Assembly (NCBI RefSeq): GCF_028369105.1
Contig: NZ_JAQNDO010000001.1
Location: 6,418,501 to 6,482,500, forward strand
Direction of reading: 5' to 3'
Length of the DNA: 64,000 nt
Source of the DNA: Polyangium mundeleinium
GTDB lineage: Bacteria > Myxococcota_A > Polyangia > Polyangiales > Polyangiaceae
Shown here: positions 54,242 to 63,191 of the stretch, piece after piece
How the letters are laid out: each line of letters opens with the position of its first letter
How positions within the stretch are numbered: the first letter of the stretch is position 1
Position numbers and translations under genes: made by a program
The notes under the pieces: model-generated
Database searches by the model: none
What the model was told of the DNA's origin: nothing
Seen by the model: the letters and a program-made list of their open reading frames with translations, nothing else

Positions 54242-56152
54242 ATGGATCTATCACCTCGTGACGTACAACCCGGCGACATCCTCGCCGACAAGTATCGCGT
54301 CGAGCGGGTCCTCGGCAGAGGCGGCATGGGCGTCGTCGTCGCCGCGCTGCACCTCGATCTGCACGAGAAACGCGCGATCAAGCTGATGCTCCCCAATCAG
54401 CTCGGAAACGCCGTCGCGGTGGAGCGCTTCCTCCGCGAGGCGAGGGCCACGGTGCGGCTGCGGAGCGAGCACATCACGCAGGTCTATGACGTCGGGCGCC
54501 TCGAATCCGGCGCGCCGTACATCGTCATGGAGCTGCTCCGTGGCCTCGACCTCGCGCAGCTCCTGCGCAAAACGGGGCCGCTGCCGACCGACCTCGCCGC
54601 GCTTTACGTCTTCCAGGCCTGCAAGGCCCTCGCCGAGGCCCACGGCGCGGGGATCGTGCACCGCGACATCAAACCGTCGAACCTGTTCTTGACGACCCGC
54701 CCCGATGGTTCGCCCTGCATCAAGGTGGTCGACTTCGGCATCTCGAAGCAGCTCCCCATCCCCGGCGTCGAGGCCGCCGACGTCACGCGCGACAACGACA
54801 TCATGGGCTCGCTGCTCTACATGTCCCCCGAGCAAATGCGCTCGGCGAAAAACGTCGACGGACGCACCGACGTGTGGGCCCTCGGCGCCGTCCTCTACAA
54901 GCTCGTCACGAACCAGGTCCCGTTCGAGGCCTCGAATCACGTGGAGATCTTCGCCACGGTCCTCGACGGGACGCCCTGCGAGCCGCCGGGGAAATACAGG
55001 CTCGACCTCGAACCCGGGCTCGAAGAGGTGATCCTCCGCTGCCTCGCGCACGACATGGCCGCGCGCATGCCGAGCATGACCGACCTCATGAGCGCGCTCG
55101 CGCCCCATTTGCCCGGCCCCGCGAAGGCCGCCGAGGCCCCGGACGACGACGCGACCACGTTGCGCATGGCTTTCCTGCCGAAACGCGAGAGCCCCACGGC
55201 ACGATCGGCCGTTCACCCGGCGACCCTCGCCGAGCTCCGCCGGGAGGTCCCGTTGCACCCACGGGGGCGCCCGACGGATCTCCGCAACCTGAAGCACACG
55301 ATTCCGATCGTGGGTCCCGGGGCCGTTCACCACGCGCCGCCGCCCGCGCTCCCGCCGGCCTCGCACGATAGCGACGAGTTTCCTTATCTGCCGAAACCCC
55401 TCGCGGCGCCGAAAGCTCCCGCGATCACGACGCCGCTGCCCATTGCGCCGTCGTGGCCCTGGCCAAAGGCCGCGGCTCCGCGCGCCAAGATGGATTCGCC
55501 TCCCGGGAGCGAGATCGTCCGCGTCCCGTCCTCCATGCCGCCGCCGACGGCATGGGAAAAGTTCCCTTCGTCCCTCCCGCCGCCGTCGCCGGCCGAGCCC
55601 GATTCGTATGGCCCGCCGTCCCCATTTCTGGAGAGCGGCGCCCCGGCGATAACGTCGGAGCGGGGCAGGCCGGGCTCGATGCCCCTGTTCCCTCTCTCGA
55701 CGAAGCCCGTGGAGCCCGCGAACCACGAACGCTCGCGGCTCCGCGTGGCCGGCGTGATGGCGGCGTCCGGCGCCGTCATGCTGGTCGGGGCGATGGCGCT
55801 CGTGGGCGCGTTATGGGTATGGCTGGGCAGAGGCGGGCCGCCACGCGGCTCCACGGAGCCTGCGGCGACGCTCGTTTCCCCGGTCCCGCCGAAGGACCCC
55901 ACCTCCGAAGCCACGCCCGCCCCGGCCGCGTCGGCGTCCGTGATTGTATCGGCGCCGGCGACGTCCACGTCGACATCGCCCCCCGGCGCAGCTCCCTCGG
56001 CTTCACCCACGCCCCGCCCGCTGTCGCCCATCAAAACGGCGGCGCCCGCGGTCCGGCGCGCGCCCACGCCCTCCGGCACGGGCACGGCCGCCGAGCCTCC
56101 CAAGAACCGCAAACGCACGATCAACGACCCGTTTGGCGGCGTCCCCTTCTAG
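54242..56152 (+). CDS. Membrane Ser/Thr protein kinase
   Basis: 636 residues. The kinase domain (20-290) has GRGGMGVVVAA, Lys47, HRDIKPSN (Asp142), VVDFG (Asp164) and the activation-loop GSLLYMSPEQ, so it should be active. A Pro/Ser-rich linker (about 300-500) precedes one membrane helix (502-528), and a short Pro/Ala/Ser-rich outer tail ends the protein. It belongs to the Pkn/PknB-like kinases typical of myxobacteria. It is flanked by the Cys-rich lipoprotein (4 bp before) and a TPR/membrane protein (10 bp after), which are probable partners. Confidence 0.92.
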   Translation: MDLSPRDVQPGDILADKYRVERVLGRGGMGVVVAALHLDLHEKRAIKLMLPNQLGNAVAVERFLREARATVRLRSEHITQVYDVGRLESGAPYIVMELLRGLDLAQLLRKTGPLPTDLAALYVFQACKALAEAHGAGIVHRDIKPSNLFLTTRPDGSPCIKVVDFGISKQLPIPGVEAADVTRDNDIMGSLLYMSPEQMRSAKNVDGRTDVWALGAVLYKLVTNQVPFEASNHVEIFATVLDGTPCEPPGKYRLDLEPGLEEVILRCLAHDMAARMPSMTDLMSALAPHLPGPAKAAEAPDDDATTLRMAFLPKRESPTARSAVHPATLAELRREVPLHPRGRPTDLRNLKHTIPIVGPGAVHHAPPPALPPASHDSDEFPYLPKPLAAPKAPAITTPLPIAPSWPWPKAAAPRAKMDSPPGSEIVRVPSSMPPPTAWEKFPSSLPPPSPAEPDSYGPPSPFLESGAPAITSERGRPGSMPLFPLSTKPVEPANHERSRLRVAGVMAASGAVMLVGAMALVGALWVWLGRGGPPRGSTEPAATLVSPVPPKDPTSEATPAPAASASVIVSAPATSTSTSPPGAAPSASPTPRPLSPIKTAAPAVRRAPTPSGTGTAAEPPKNRKRTINDPFGGVPF

Positions 56153-56162
56153 GAGAATTCGC

Positions 56163-57110
56163 ATGCACCGCGCGCATGCCCTGGCGCTCGTCCTGCCTCT
56201 TTCCTTGGGGATGACAGCACGAGCCACGGCGACACCGCCCCTCGCAAAGCCGGTCGTCCGACATCCGGAGCGTGCAGGCTCGCAGGGGGGATTGCCCCTT
56301 TCGCAAACCCTCCTCCTGCGAGGGAGGCAGCACATGTCGAAAAACCAGTTTCGCTCGGCATGTCCCCTGCTCGAGGAGAGCCACCGGCTCGACCCCGCCG
56401 TCGCGTCGAAATTCGTGCTCGCGAAGTGTTATTACCGGATGGATCGGCACGCGCGCGCCTTCGAGCTGCTCGAAGACATCCAGAAGACGGCGAAAGACCC
56501 GGCCGACGTGAAGCTCGCGCGGGACATCGCAGCCGGCATCACGCCGACCATCGGCAAGCTGACCGTATCGCTCCCTCCGCCGAGCATGCGGCCGGAGGGG
56601 CTCGAGCTCCACCTCGACGGCGCTCGCCTGAATACGTCGGAACACGGTTCTGCGCCGGTGACGAAGGTGCTCGACCTCGGGGAGCACATCGTGCTCGCGA
56701 CCGCCCCCCACAAGGTGCCCTGGCGGCAATCGTTCCTCGTGACCGCCTACGACAAGCCCATCACGATCCAGGTGCCCCCGCTCGTGGACGAAATGCCGCC
56801 GCCCGCGCCCGTCCCGCAAGCCAAGACGAGCCCCTGGGTGCTGCCGCTCGCGACGCTGGGGGTGCTCGGCCTCGCGGCGGGCACCGGCGTCGGCCTCGTG
56901 GGCCTCGAGAACGAGCCGCAGCGCGCGGGCCTGTTCGTTCCCATGGGTGGCAGCCTCGTCCTCGGCGGCGTGGCCATGGCCGGCGCATTCGCGCTCTGGC
57001 GCGCGACGTCGACCCCGACGAATGCATCCACCACGGCGGGAGTCCCCCTGCAATTCGTGCCCGTCGTGGGCCCCGGCAGCACGTTCGGCGCGCTTCGCGG
57101 GAGCTTCTGA
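56163..57110 (+). CDS. TPR/PEGA-like exported membrane protein, paralogue
   Basis: 315 residues from ATG 56163 with an AGGAGAA Shine-Dalgarno. A signal peptide (about 1-23) is followed by TPR-like helices (SACPLLEESHRLDPAVASKFVLAKCYYRMDRHARAFELLEDI), a beta-rich segment (IGKLTVSLPPPSMRPEGLELHLDGARLN) and two C-terminal membrane helices. Layout and length match the protein at 52337-53305. It follows the kinase gene by 10 bp and probably belongs to the same operon. The next gene starts 198 bp downstream. Confidence 0.82.
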   Translation: MHRAHALALVLPLSLGMTARATATPPLAKPVVRHPERAGSQGGLPLSQTLLLRGRQHMSKNQFRSACPLLEESHRLDPAVASKFVLAKCYYRMDRHARAFELLEDIQKTAKDPADVKLARDIAAGITPTIGKLTVSLPPPSMRPEGLELHLDGARLNTSEHGSAPVTKVLDLGEHIVLATAPHKVPWRQSFLVTAYDKPITIQVPPLVDEMPPPAPVPQAKTSPWVLPLATLGVLGLAAGTGVGLVGLENEPQRAGLFVPMGGSLVLGGVAMAGAFALWRATSTPTNASTTAGVPLQFVPVVGPGSTFGALRGSF

Positions 57111-57174
57111 TCGCCTCTCAGGGCTCGACCTTCACGAGGCGGCCAGAAATGGTAGATTGAAAGGAGTTACAACC

Positions 57175-57219
57175 ATGACGACCGATCCCAAAGAAATGCG
57201 ACAAAGAGGTACGGAGTGA
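57175..57219 (+). CDS. 14-residue leader reading frame
   Basis: ATG 57175 has a strong Shine-Dalgarno (AAAGGAG) and opens MTTDPKEMRQRGTE, ending at TGA 57219, 90 bases before the giant pseudokinase gene. It may be a regulatory leader or a relic. TTCACG (about 57131) and TAGATT 16 bases later could be a promoter. Confidence 0.3.
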   Translation: MTTDPKEMRQRGTE

Positions 57220-57308
57220 TGTGAACCACTGCTCCCCCGGTGCCGGAGGGCTGAACACGGCGCAGGAGCAGAGTCTTTTCTTGACGACGACGCTGCGGCA
57301 CGCTTCTC

Positions 57309-60300
57309 ATGGCGCCCATCGCTGCGGGCAGAGAAGTTATGGGAAGCACGTCGAGTACACTCGGGCTCGATTCGACCTTCGAGGCAATCGAAGAGATCAC
57401 GCCGGGCAAGGAGCACGTCTGGGTCCGCGCCCGGCGCAAGGACGACGGGACGTCGTGGATCCTCGAATTGACGGGCCTCGAGCTCCCGAGCTCCCGCGAA
57501 ATTGCGCTTCTCCGTCACGAGCACGAGATCCTCGAAGAGCTCGCGGCCCTTCCCGGCGTCCTGCACAGCACGGGCCTCGTGCGGGTCGGGCGGCGCTGGG
57601 CGCTCGTGTTCCCCGGCGTCGCGGGTCGTCCGCTGCGCGACACGCTAGAGCGAGGCCGATTGCCGCTGAAAACGGCGCTCCGGGTGGTCGTGTCGGTGTG
57701 CGAGGTCCTCGCGGCCGTCCACGAAAAGGGCATCGTCCACAAGGACATCAATCCGGATCACATCTTCTACGATCCGGCGACGGGCGCAGTCCATCTCTCC
57801 CATTTCGGGCTCGCAGGTCGAATCGGGGCGAAGCTCGCCGGCGCGGTCGCGGCGCAGTCCCTCGAAGGGACGCTCGCCTATGTCTCGCCCGAGCAAACGG
57901 GGCGCACGGGGCGTCCCATCGGCCGCACGAGTGATCTGTATTCGCTCGGGGTCACGCTCTACGAGCTCCTGACAGGCACGTTGCCCTTCACGAACGCCGA
58001 TCCCCTGCACCTCGTGCATAGCCACATCGCGCGGACCCCGACGCCGCCGCACGAGGTCGACGCCGACATCCCCGAGGTGGTCTCGGCCCTCGTTTCGAAG
58101 CTGCTCGCGAAGGAGGCGGACGCCCGGTACCAGAGCGCATCCGGGCTCGCGGCCGACCTCGTCGAGTGCCTGCTCCAGCTCGATGAGCGAGGCGAGATCC
58201 AATCCTTCCCGCTTGGTCAGCACGACCGGCGGCGCACCTTCACCGGAGCGTCGCGGCTCTACGGGCGCGCGCGGGAAGTCGAGGCCTTGCGCGAGGCGTT
58301 CGGGCGGGCGAGCCGCAAAGGCGCCGAGCTCGTGCTCGTGGCGGGGTATGCGGGCATCGGCAAATCAGCGCTCGTGCAGGAGCTCTACCCGGACGTCGCC
58401 CTCGCGCACGGGTATTTCGTCGCGGGAAAGTGCGACCAGTACAACCGCAATCAACCGTTCAGCGCGGTCTCGCAGGCGCTGCGGGATCTGCTGCGCCAGG
58501 TGATGACCGAGCGGCCCGCGGAGGTCGAGGTGCTCCGGCATTCGCTCGCGGCCGTGCTCGGCGCGAACGCGGCCCTCGTCGTCCCGCTCTTGCCCGAAAT
58601 CGAGGGCATCCTCGGGCCCCAGCCGGAGGTCCTCGCGCTCGGGCCGTCCGAGTCGCAGAACCGCTTCGATCAGGTGCTCCAGGCGTTGCTCTCCGTCTTC
58701 TGCCGGCCCGAGCACCCGCTCTCCCTTTTCCTCGACGATCTGCAATGGGCCGACGCGGCCTCCATCCGGCTGCTCCGGCTCTGGCTCACGGATCCGGGGC
58801 GGAGCCATCTGCTCCTCCTCGGCGCCTATCGGGAGCAAGAGGTCGACGCGGCGCACCCGCTCCGGCAAACCCTCGACGCGCTCCGGCGCGACGGCGCGCG
58901 CGTGACGGAGATCCACCTCGATCCGCTCTCCTCGGGCGACGTGACGTCGCTGCTCGCCGACGGGCTCGAGCTTTCGCCCGACGCCGTCGCGAAGCTCGCG
59001 GAGCACGTCGCGCAAAAGACGCTCGGAAACCCGTTTTTCGTGAACCAGCTCGTGCTCGCCATGATCCACGACGGCGACCTCGCCTGGAGCGAGGCCGCGG
59101 GGGCGTGGCAATGGGATCTCGAGACCATCGCCGCGCGGGGCGTCAGCGATGATGTGGCCGAGCTCGTGGCGGCCGAGCTCGGGCGCTTGCCGGCCGAGAC
59201 GTTGCGCGTGCTGCGGCTCGCGGCCTGCATCGGGCACCAGTTCGACCTCGGCGCGCTCTCGCTCGTCGCCGCGCTGCCGCCGGCCGAGCTCGCCGTCGCC
59301 CTCCGGAGCGCGGTGCACGCGGGATTCGTCCAGACGCTCGATGCCAGGGAGGGAAGCGCCCACGAGGCGTCGCGGTATCGCTTCCTGCACGACCGCATCC
59401 AGCAGGGCGCGTACCTGATGATCCCCGAGCCGGAGGGGCCGCGCGTGCACCTCGACATCGGCCGCGCGCTCCGAGCGCGCGGGGGGCTCGACGCAAAAGG
59501 GGCGCTCTTTTCGGTGGTCGGCCACCTCAACCGCGCGGTGAAGCTGCTCGAATCCGCCGAGGAAAAGCTCGACCTCGCGCGGCTCGACCTCGCGGCCGGG
59601 CGGAATGCCAAAACGTCGACGGCCTACGCCTACGCGGTCGAGCTCCTGCGCGTGGGGCTCGGCCTCTTGCCGGAGGACGCGTGGACGACGGAGTACACGC
59701 TCACCCGCGATTTGCACGCGGCGTGCGCCGAGAGCGAGTACCTCGCGGGGCATTTCGACGAAGCCGAGGCGCTCTTCGACGAAGGCCTGCGCCATGCACA
59801 AGACGAGGTCGAGCGCGCGACCCTGGAGAGCGTCCGCCTCCGGCTGTATCAGGTCGCGGGGCGCTACGCGGAGGGCATGGTGCTCGCGACGGCGGCGCTG
59901 CGCAGGCTCGGCGTCGAGCTGCCCGAGACGGCAGAGGATGCGAACGCGCAGATCGCGGCGGAGATCGAGATGATCCCCGCGGGAATGGCGGGCCGCAGCA
60001 TCGAGGATCTCCTCACGGCGCCGCGCATGACGGACCCGCGGGATCGGGCGGTGATGACGTTGCTGGTCGATTCCGCGCCTTGCGCGTACATCGGCCGCCC
60101 GGCGCTCTTCCCGCTGATCGCGCTGCGCATGCTGAACTTCTCGCTCCGGCGCGGCAACGCGGAGGCGTCCTGCTACGCCTACAGCATCTACGGCTTCATG
60201 CGCATCATGATGTTCGGCGACGTCGCGTCCGGCGTCCGCTTCTCGGAGATGTCGCTGCGCCTGAACGAGCAATTGGGCGACAAGCGGCTCCGCGGCACGC

Positions 60301-62369
60301 TGCTGCATCTGCACGGGGATCACATCCAGTTCTGGCAGCGGCACATGCGCGACGATCTGCCGGTGCTGGAGAGCGCATTCACGGCGTGTCAGGAGGTCGG
60401 CGACGCGGTGTACGCGGGGTACCTCGCGTTCGAGACGCCCTGGCAACATTACGAGATCGGCACGCCGCTGCCGGATCTGCTCCGCATTTGCGAGGGGTTC
60501 ATCACGTTCGCGCGGCGGGCCCACAACCGGCCCGTCGAGCTGACGATCAAGGTCGAACGGGAATACTTCCGCGCGCTCACCGGGGCCGCCGTGGGCGAGA
60601 CGTCGCTCGCGGGCCCTGTGTTCGACGAGGCGGACGCCCTCGCGCAGATCCACGCGGCGAGCTTCGGCTGCGGCATCGCCTTCCACCACATTCTGCGGCT
60701 CCTGCAGGCCTACACGTTCGGAAAGCCGGCCGAGGCGCTCGCCGAGCGCGAGCACATCCGGCCCGTGCTCGGCGCGGTGATGGCGATGCCCATCGAGGCG
60801 ACGCTCGCGCTCTACGTGGCGCTCGCGCACCTCGCGCTGGGCGGGGAGGAGCACCTCGAAGCCGCGCGCAAGGAGGAGGAGCGGCTCGCGTCGTGGGCCA
60901 CGCACGGCCGCGACAACTTCCGGCACAAATGGCTGCTCGTGCGCGCCGAGCGCGCGCGCGTCGAGGGACGCCTCCGCGACGCGGTCGCCCTCTTCGACGA
61001 GGCCATCGATGAGGCGCAGCGCGGCGCGTTCTTGCAATACGAGGCGCTCGGGCACGAGCTTGCGGCGGGTTGCCTGCGGCAGCTCGGCTCGGGCCGCGCG
61101 GCGTCCGTGTACGTGGCCGAGGCCATCGACGCCTACGAGCGATGGGGGGCACACGCGAAGGTCGAGGAGCTGCGGGGGCGGTTCGGGGAGGTGGCGCGGT
61201 GGCAACGAATCTCGCAGCCCGCTGGGCGTCTGCGTGTCCAGAGCGACGCGGGCGGGCTCGACGTCGAGGCGCTCTTGCGCGCGTCGAGCGCCATTTCGAG
61301 CGAGCTCCACCTCGAACACGCCCTCGATCGGGTGATGCGCACGATCCTCGCCTGCGCGGGCGCGCAACGCGGCGCGCTGGTGCTCGAACAGGAAGGCGCG
61401 CTCCGCCTCGAAGCGCTGGCGTCGCTCGAACCGGACGAGGTGCGCGTCAAGCTGGAGGCCCCGCTCGAAACGCGGGACGACCTGCCGCAATCGGTCATCC
61501 GTTACACGTCGCGCCTCGGCGAGCCCTTGTTGCTCACGGATCCGGCGATCGATCCACGGTTCTGCGACGATCCCTATCTCCGGCGCCGCGCGCCTCGTTC
61601 GCTCCTTTGCCTCGTGCTCAAGCAACGCGGCCGCCGGTTCGGCGTGCTTTTGCTCGAGCATTTCGAGGCGCGCGACGCGTTCCCGGTGGAGCGCGCGGAG
61701 CTCGTCCAGATTCTGAGCGTGCAGGCGGCCGGCGCCATCGAGAACGCGCTGCTGTATGCGTCGCTGGAGGACAAGACACGCGAGCTCGCGGCGCACGGAA
61801 AGCTGCTCGCACGCGAGGTCGAGGAGCGCACGGCGGAGCTCCGCGCGGCGAGCGCGCACACGCAGGAGCAGGCGGAGGTCTTGCGGGCGCAAAGCGAGCG
61901 GCTCGAACGAGAGCTCGCGGAGCGCTGCCAGGCCGAGCGGGAGCGCGAGGCGCTGCACCGGGAGGTCCTGCGCGCGCAGGAAGACCGGCTCGCGGAGCTG
62001 TCGACGCCGCTCATCCCGCTGACAAAAGGGGTGCTCGTCATGCCGATCATCGGGAGCGTGGACAAGGCGCGCGCCCGGCAGATCCTGGACGCCGCGCTCG
62101 CCGGCGCACACGCGGCGTCCGCGCGCCTGGTGCTGCTCGATCTGACGGGGCTGCGCAGCGTCGATACGGCGGTGGTGAGCACGTTCGTGGAGACGGCGCG
62201 CGCGCTCGCGTTGCTCGGCACAGAGACGGTCCTGACGGGGATCCGCGGCGAGGTCGCCCAGGTGCTCGTCGGGCTCGACGCCGATTTCAGCGGCATCACG
62301 ACACGCTCGTCGCTCGAGAGCGGCATCGAGCACGCCCTCCGGCGCACGGGCGCGGCGTTCCGGCGCTGA
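57309..62369 (+). CDS. Giant pseudokinase-ATPase-GAF-STAS signalling protein
   Basis: 1686 residues from ATG 57309; ATG 57339 is an alternative. A kinase-fold domain (30-290) lacks catalytic residues: the beta3 lysine position reads ILELTG (Glu53), the catalytic loop is HKDINPDH (Asn replaced by His151) and DFG is SHFG (His165). The HKD Asp146 remains. An AAA-type ATPase follows with Walker A GYAGIGKS (346-353) and SLFLDDLQWAD, then a TPR-like helical region (to about 1290), a GAF domain (about 1316-1480), a coiled coil (about 1490-1560) and a STAS domain (about 1565-1680, DLTGLRSVDTAVVSTF). The order fits the kinase-ATPase-GAF family, but the output is a RsbR-like STAS, not a histidine kinase. 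Confidence 0.88.
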   Translation: MAPIAAGREVMGSTSSTLGLDSTFEAIEEITPGKEHVWVRARRKDDGTSWILELTGLELPSSREIALLRHEHEILEELAALPGVLHSTGLVRVGRRWALVFPGVAGRPLRDTLERGRLPLKTALRVVVSVCEVLAAVHEKGIVHKDINPDHIFYDPATGAVHLSHFGLAGRIGAKLAGAVAAQSLEGTLAYVSPEQTGRTGRPIGRTSDLYSLGVTLYELLTGTLPFTNADPLHLVHSHIARTPTPPHEVDADIPEVVSALVSKLLAKEADARYQSASGLAADLVECLLQLDERGEIQSFPLGQHDRRRTFTGASRLYGRAREVEALREAFGRASRKGAELVLVAGYAGIGKSALVQELYPDVALAHGYFVAGKCDQYNRNQPFSAVSQALRDLLRQVMTERPAEVEVLRHSLAAVLGANAALVVPLLPEIEGILGPQPEVLALGPSESQNRFDQVLQALLSVFCRPEHPLSLFLDDLQWADAASIRLLRLWLTDPGRSHLLLLGAYREQEVDAAHPLRQTLDALRRDGARVTEIHLDPLSSGDVTSLLADGLELSPDAVAKLAEHVAQKTLGNPFFVNQLVLAMIHDGDLAWSEAAGAWQWDLETIAARGVSDDVAELVAAELGRLPAETLRVLRLAACIGHQFDLGALSLVAALPPAELAVALRSAVHAGFVQTLDAREGSAHEASRYRFLHDRIQQGAYLMIPEPEGPRVHLDIGRALRARGGLDAKGALFSVVGHLNRAVKLLESAEEKLDLARLDLAAGRNAKTSTAYAYAVELLRVGLGLLPEDAWTTEYTLTRDLHAACAESEYLAGHFDEAEALFDEGLRHAQDEVERATLESVRLRLYQVAGRYAEGMVLATAALRRLGVELPETAEDANAQIAAEIEMIPAGMAGRSIEDLLTAPRMTDPRDRAVMTLLVDSAPCAYIGRPALFPLIALRMLNFSLRRGNAEASCYAYSIYGFMRIMMFGDVASGVRFSEMSLRLNEQLGDKRLRGTLLHLHGDHIQFWQRHMRDDLPVLESAFTACQEVGDAVYAGYLAFETPWQHYEIGTPLPDLLRICEGFITFARRAHNRPVELTIKVEREYFRALTGAAVGETSLAGPVFDEADALAQIHAASFGCGIAFHHILRLLQAYTFGKPAEALAEREHIRPVLGAVMAMPIEATLALYVALAHLALGGEEHLEAARKEEERLASWATHGRDNFRHKWLLVRAERARVEGRLRDAVALFDEAIDEAQRGAFLQYEALGHELAAGCLRQLGSGRAASVYVAEAIDAYERWGAHAKVEELRGRFGEVARWQRISQPAGRLRVQSDAGGLDVEALLRASSAISSELHLEHALDRVMRTILACAGAQRGALVLEQEGALRLEALASLEPDEVRVKLEAPLETRDDLPQSVIRYTSRLGEPLLLTDPAIDPRFCDDPYLRRRAPRSLLCLVLKQRGRRFGVLLLEHFEARDAFPVERAELVQILSVQAAGAIENALLYASLEDKTRELAAHGKLLAREVEERTAELRAASAHTQEQAEVLRAQSERLERELAERCQAEREREALHREVLRAQEDRLAELSTPLIPLTKGVLVMPIIGSVDKARARQILDAALAGAHAASARLVLLDLTGLRSVDTAVVSTFVETARALALLGTETVLTGIRGEVAQVLVGLDADFSGITTRSSLESGIEHALRRTGAAFRR

Positions 62370-62457
62370 ATCCTCGCGCGACGCGCGCCTCGCATCCCGC
62401 ACGATCCGGGAATTGTCGAGGCGGCGGCCTTTCGTGTCATGATGCCCGCCTCCTTCG

Positions 62458-63153
62458 ATGCGATACACCACCGTCTCCGCCCTCGTCGTCGCCTCGTTCA
62501 TCGCGCTCGCCGGTTGTCCGAAAGAGAGCATGAGCGTCGCCCCCGCGTCCGCGCCGCCCGCGGCGCCGGAAAACGTGGCAGCCCGCCTCGCGGCATTGCT
62601 CTCGCGTTGCGAGAAGCTCGAGGGCACGACCGCGTTCGCGACCGACAAGGGCGGCGCGGCGACCGTTCCGATCTGCAAGACCGAAGGCGCGTTGTGGTGG
62701 ACCGCCGACATGGACATCGATTGCGACGGCGGGCAGGGCGCTGCATGCAAGGCCGATCCGTATTATCAGTCGGAGACGGCCGCGGTGGACACGCACGGCA
62801 AGCCACTCGACGCGTCGACGTTGCCCTTCGTCGTCGTGCCGAAGCCGAGCCACGGGTTCGATTACAAGGCCCAGGGGCTCAAGATGGGCAGCGTCGTCGC
62901 GGTCCTCTACAAAGGAAACATCGAATACGGCATTCTCGGCGACGTCGGCCCCGCAGGCATCCTCGGCGAGGCGTCCTACGCGATGGCCGAGAAGCTCGGC
63001 ATCCCTTCGAGCCCGATCTCGGGCGGGGTCGACAGCGGCGTCACGTACGTCGTGTTCACCGGCGACGGGTCCGTCGTGACGAAAAAGGAAGATGCGGCGG
63101 AGGCCGCGCGCATCGGGCAAGCGCGCGCGCGTTTGTTGAGCGGCGCAAACTGA
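62458..63153 (+). CDS. GH75-like chitosanase lipoprotein
   Basis: 231 residues, lipobox LAGC (Cys20). The mature part resembles the GH75 chitosanase family, known mainly from fungi and Streptomyces: WWTADMDIDCDGG (Asp84/Asp86), YYQSETAAV, LDASTLPFVVVP, GSVVAVLYKGNIEYGILGDVGPAGILGEASYAMAEKLGI with the probable catalytic Glu171. Cys89 and Cys97 could pair. A surface-bound chitosan or cell-wall polysaccharide hydrolase is likely. It follows the pseudokinase gene by 88 bp. Confidence 0.72.
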   Translation: MRYTTVSALVVASFIALAGCPKESMSVAPASAPPAAPENVAARLAALLSRCEKLEGTTAFATDKGGAATVPICKTEGALWWTADMDIDCDGGQGAACKADPYYQSETAAVDTHGKPLDASTLPFVVVPKPSHGFDYKAQGLKMGSVVAVLYKGNIEYGILGDVGPAGILGEASYAMAEKLGIPSSPISGGVDSGVTYVVFTGDGSVVTKKEDAAEAARIGQARARLLSGAN

Positions 63154-63191
63154 CACGGGCCATTCCCCACGGCATCCGGAGGCACTTCACG

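Noticed and set aside
58365-62750. Very long minus-strand reading frame (1461 codons)
   Set aside because: It is the mirror of the pseudokinase gene: Arg/Glu/Leu-rich, no domain, no start signal. The plus strand carries clear domains.
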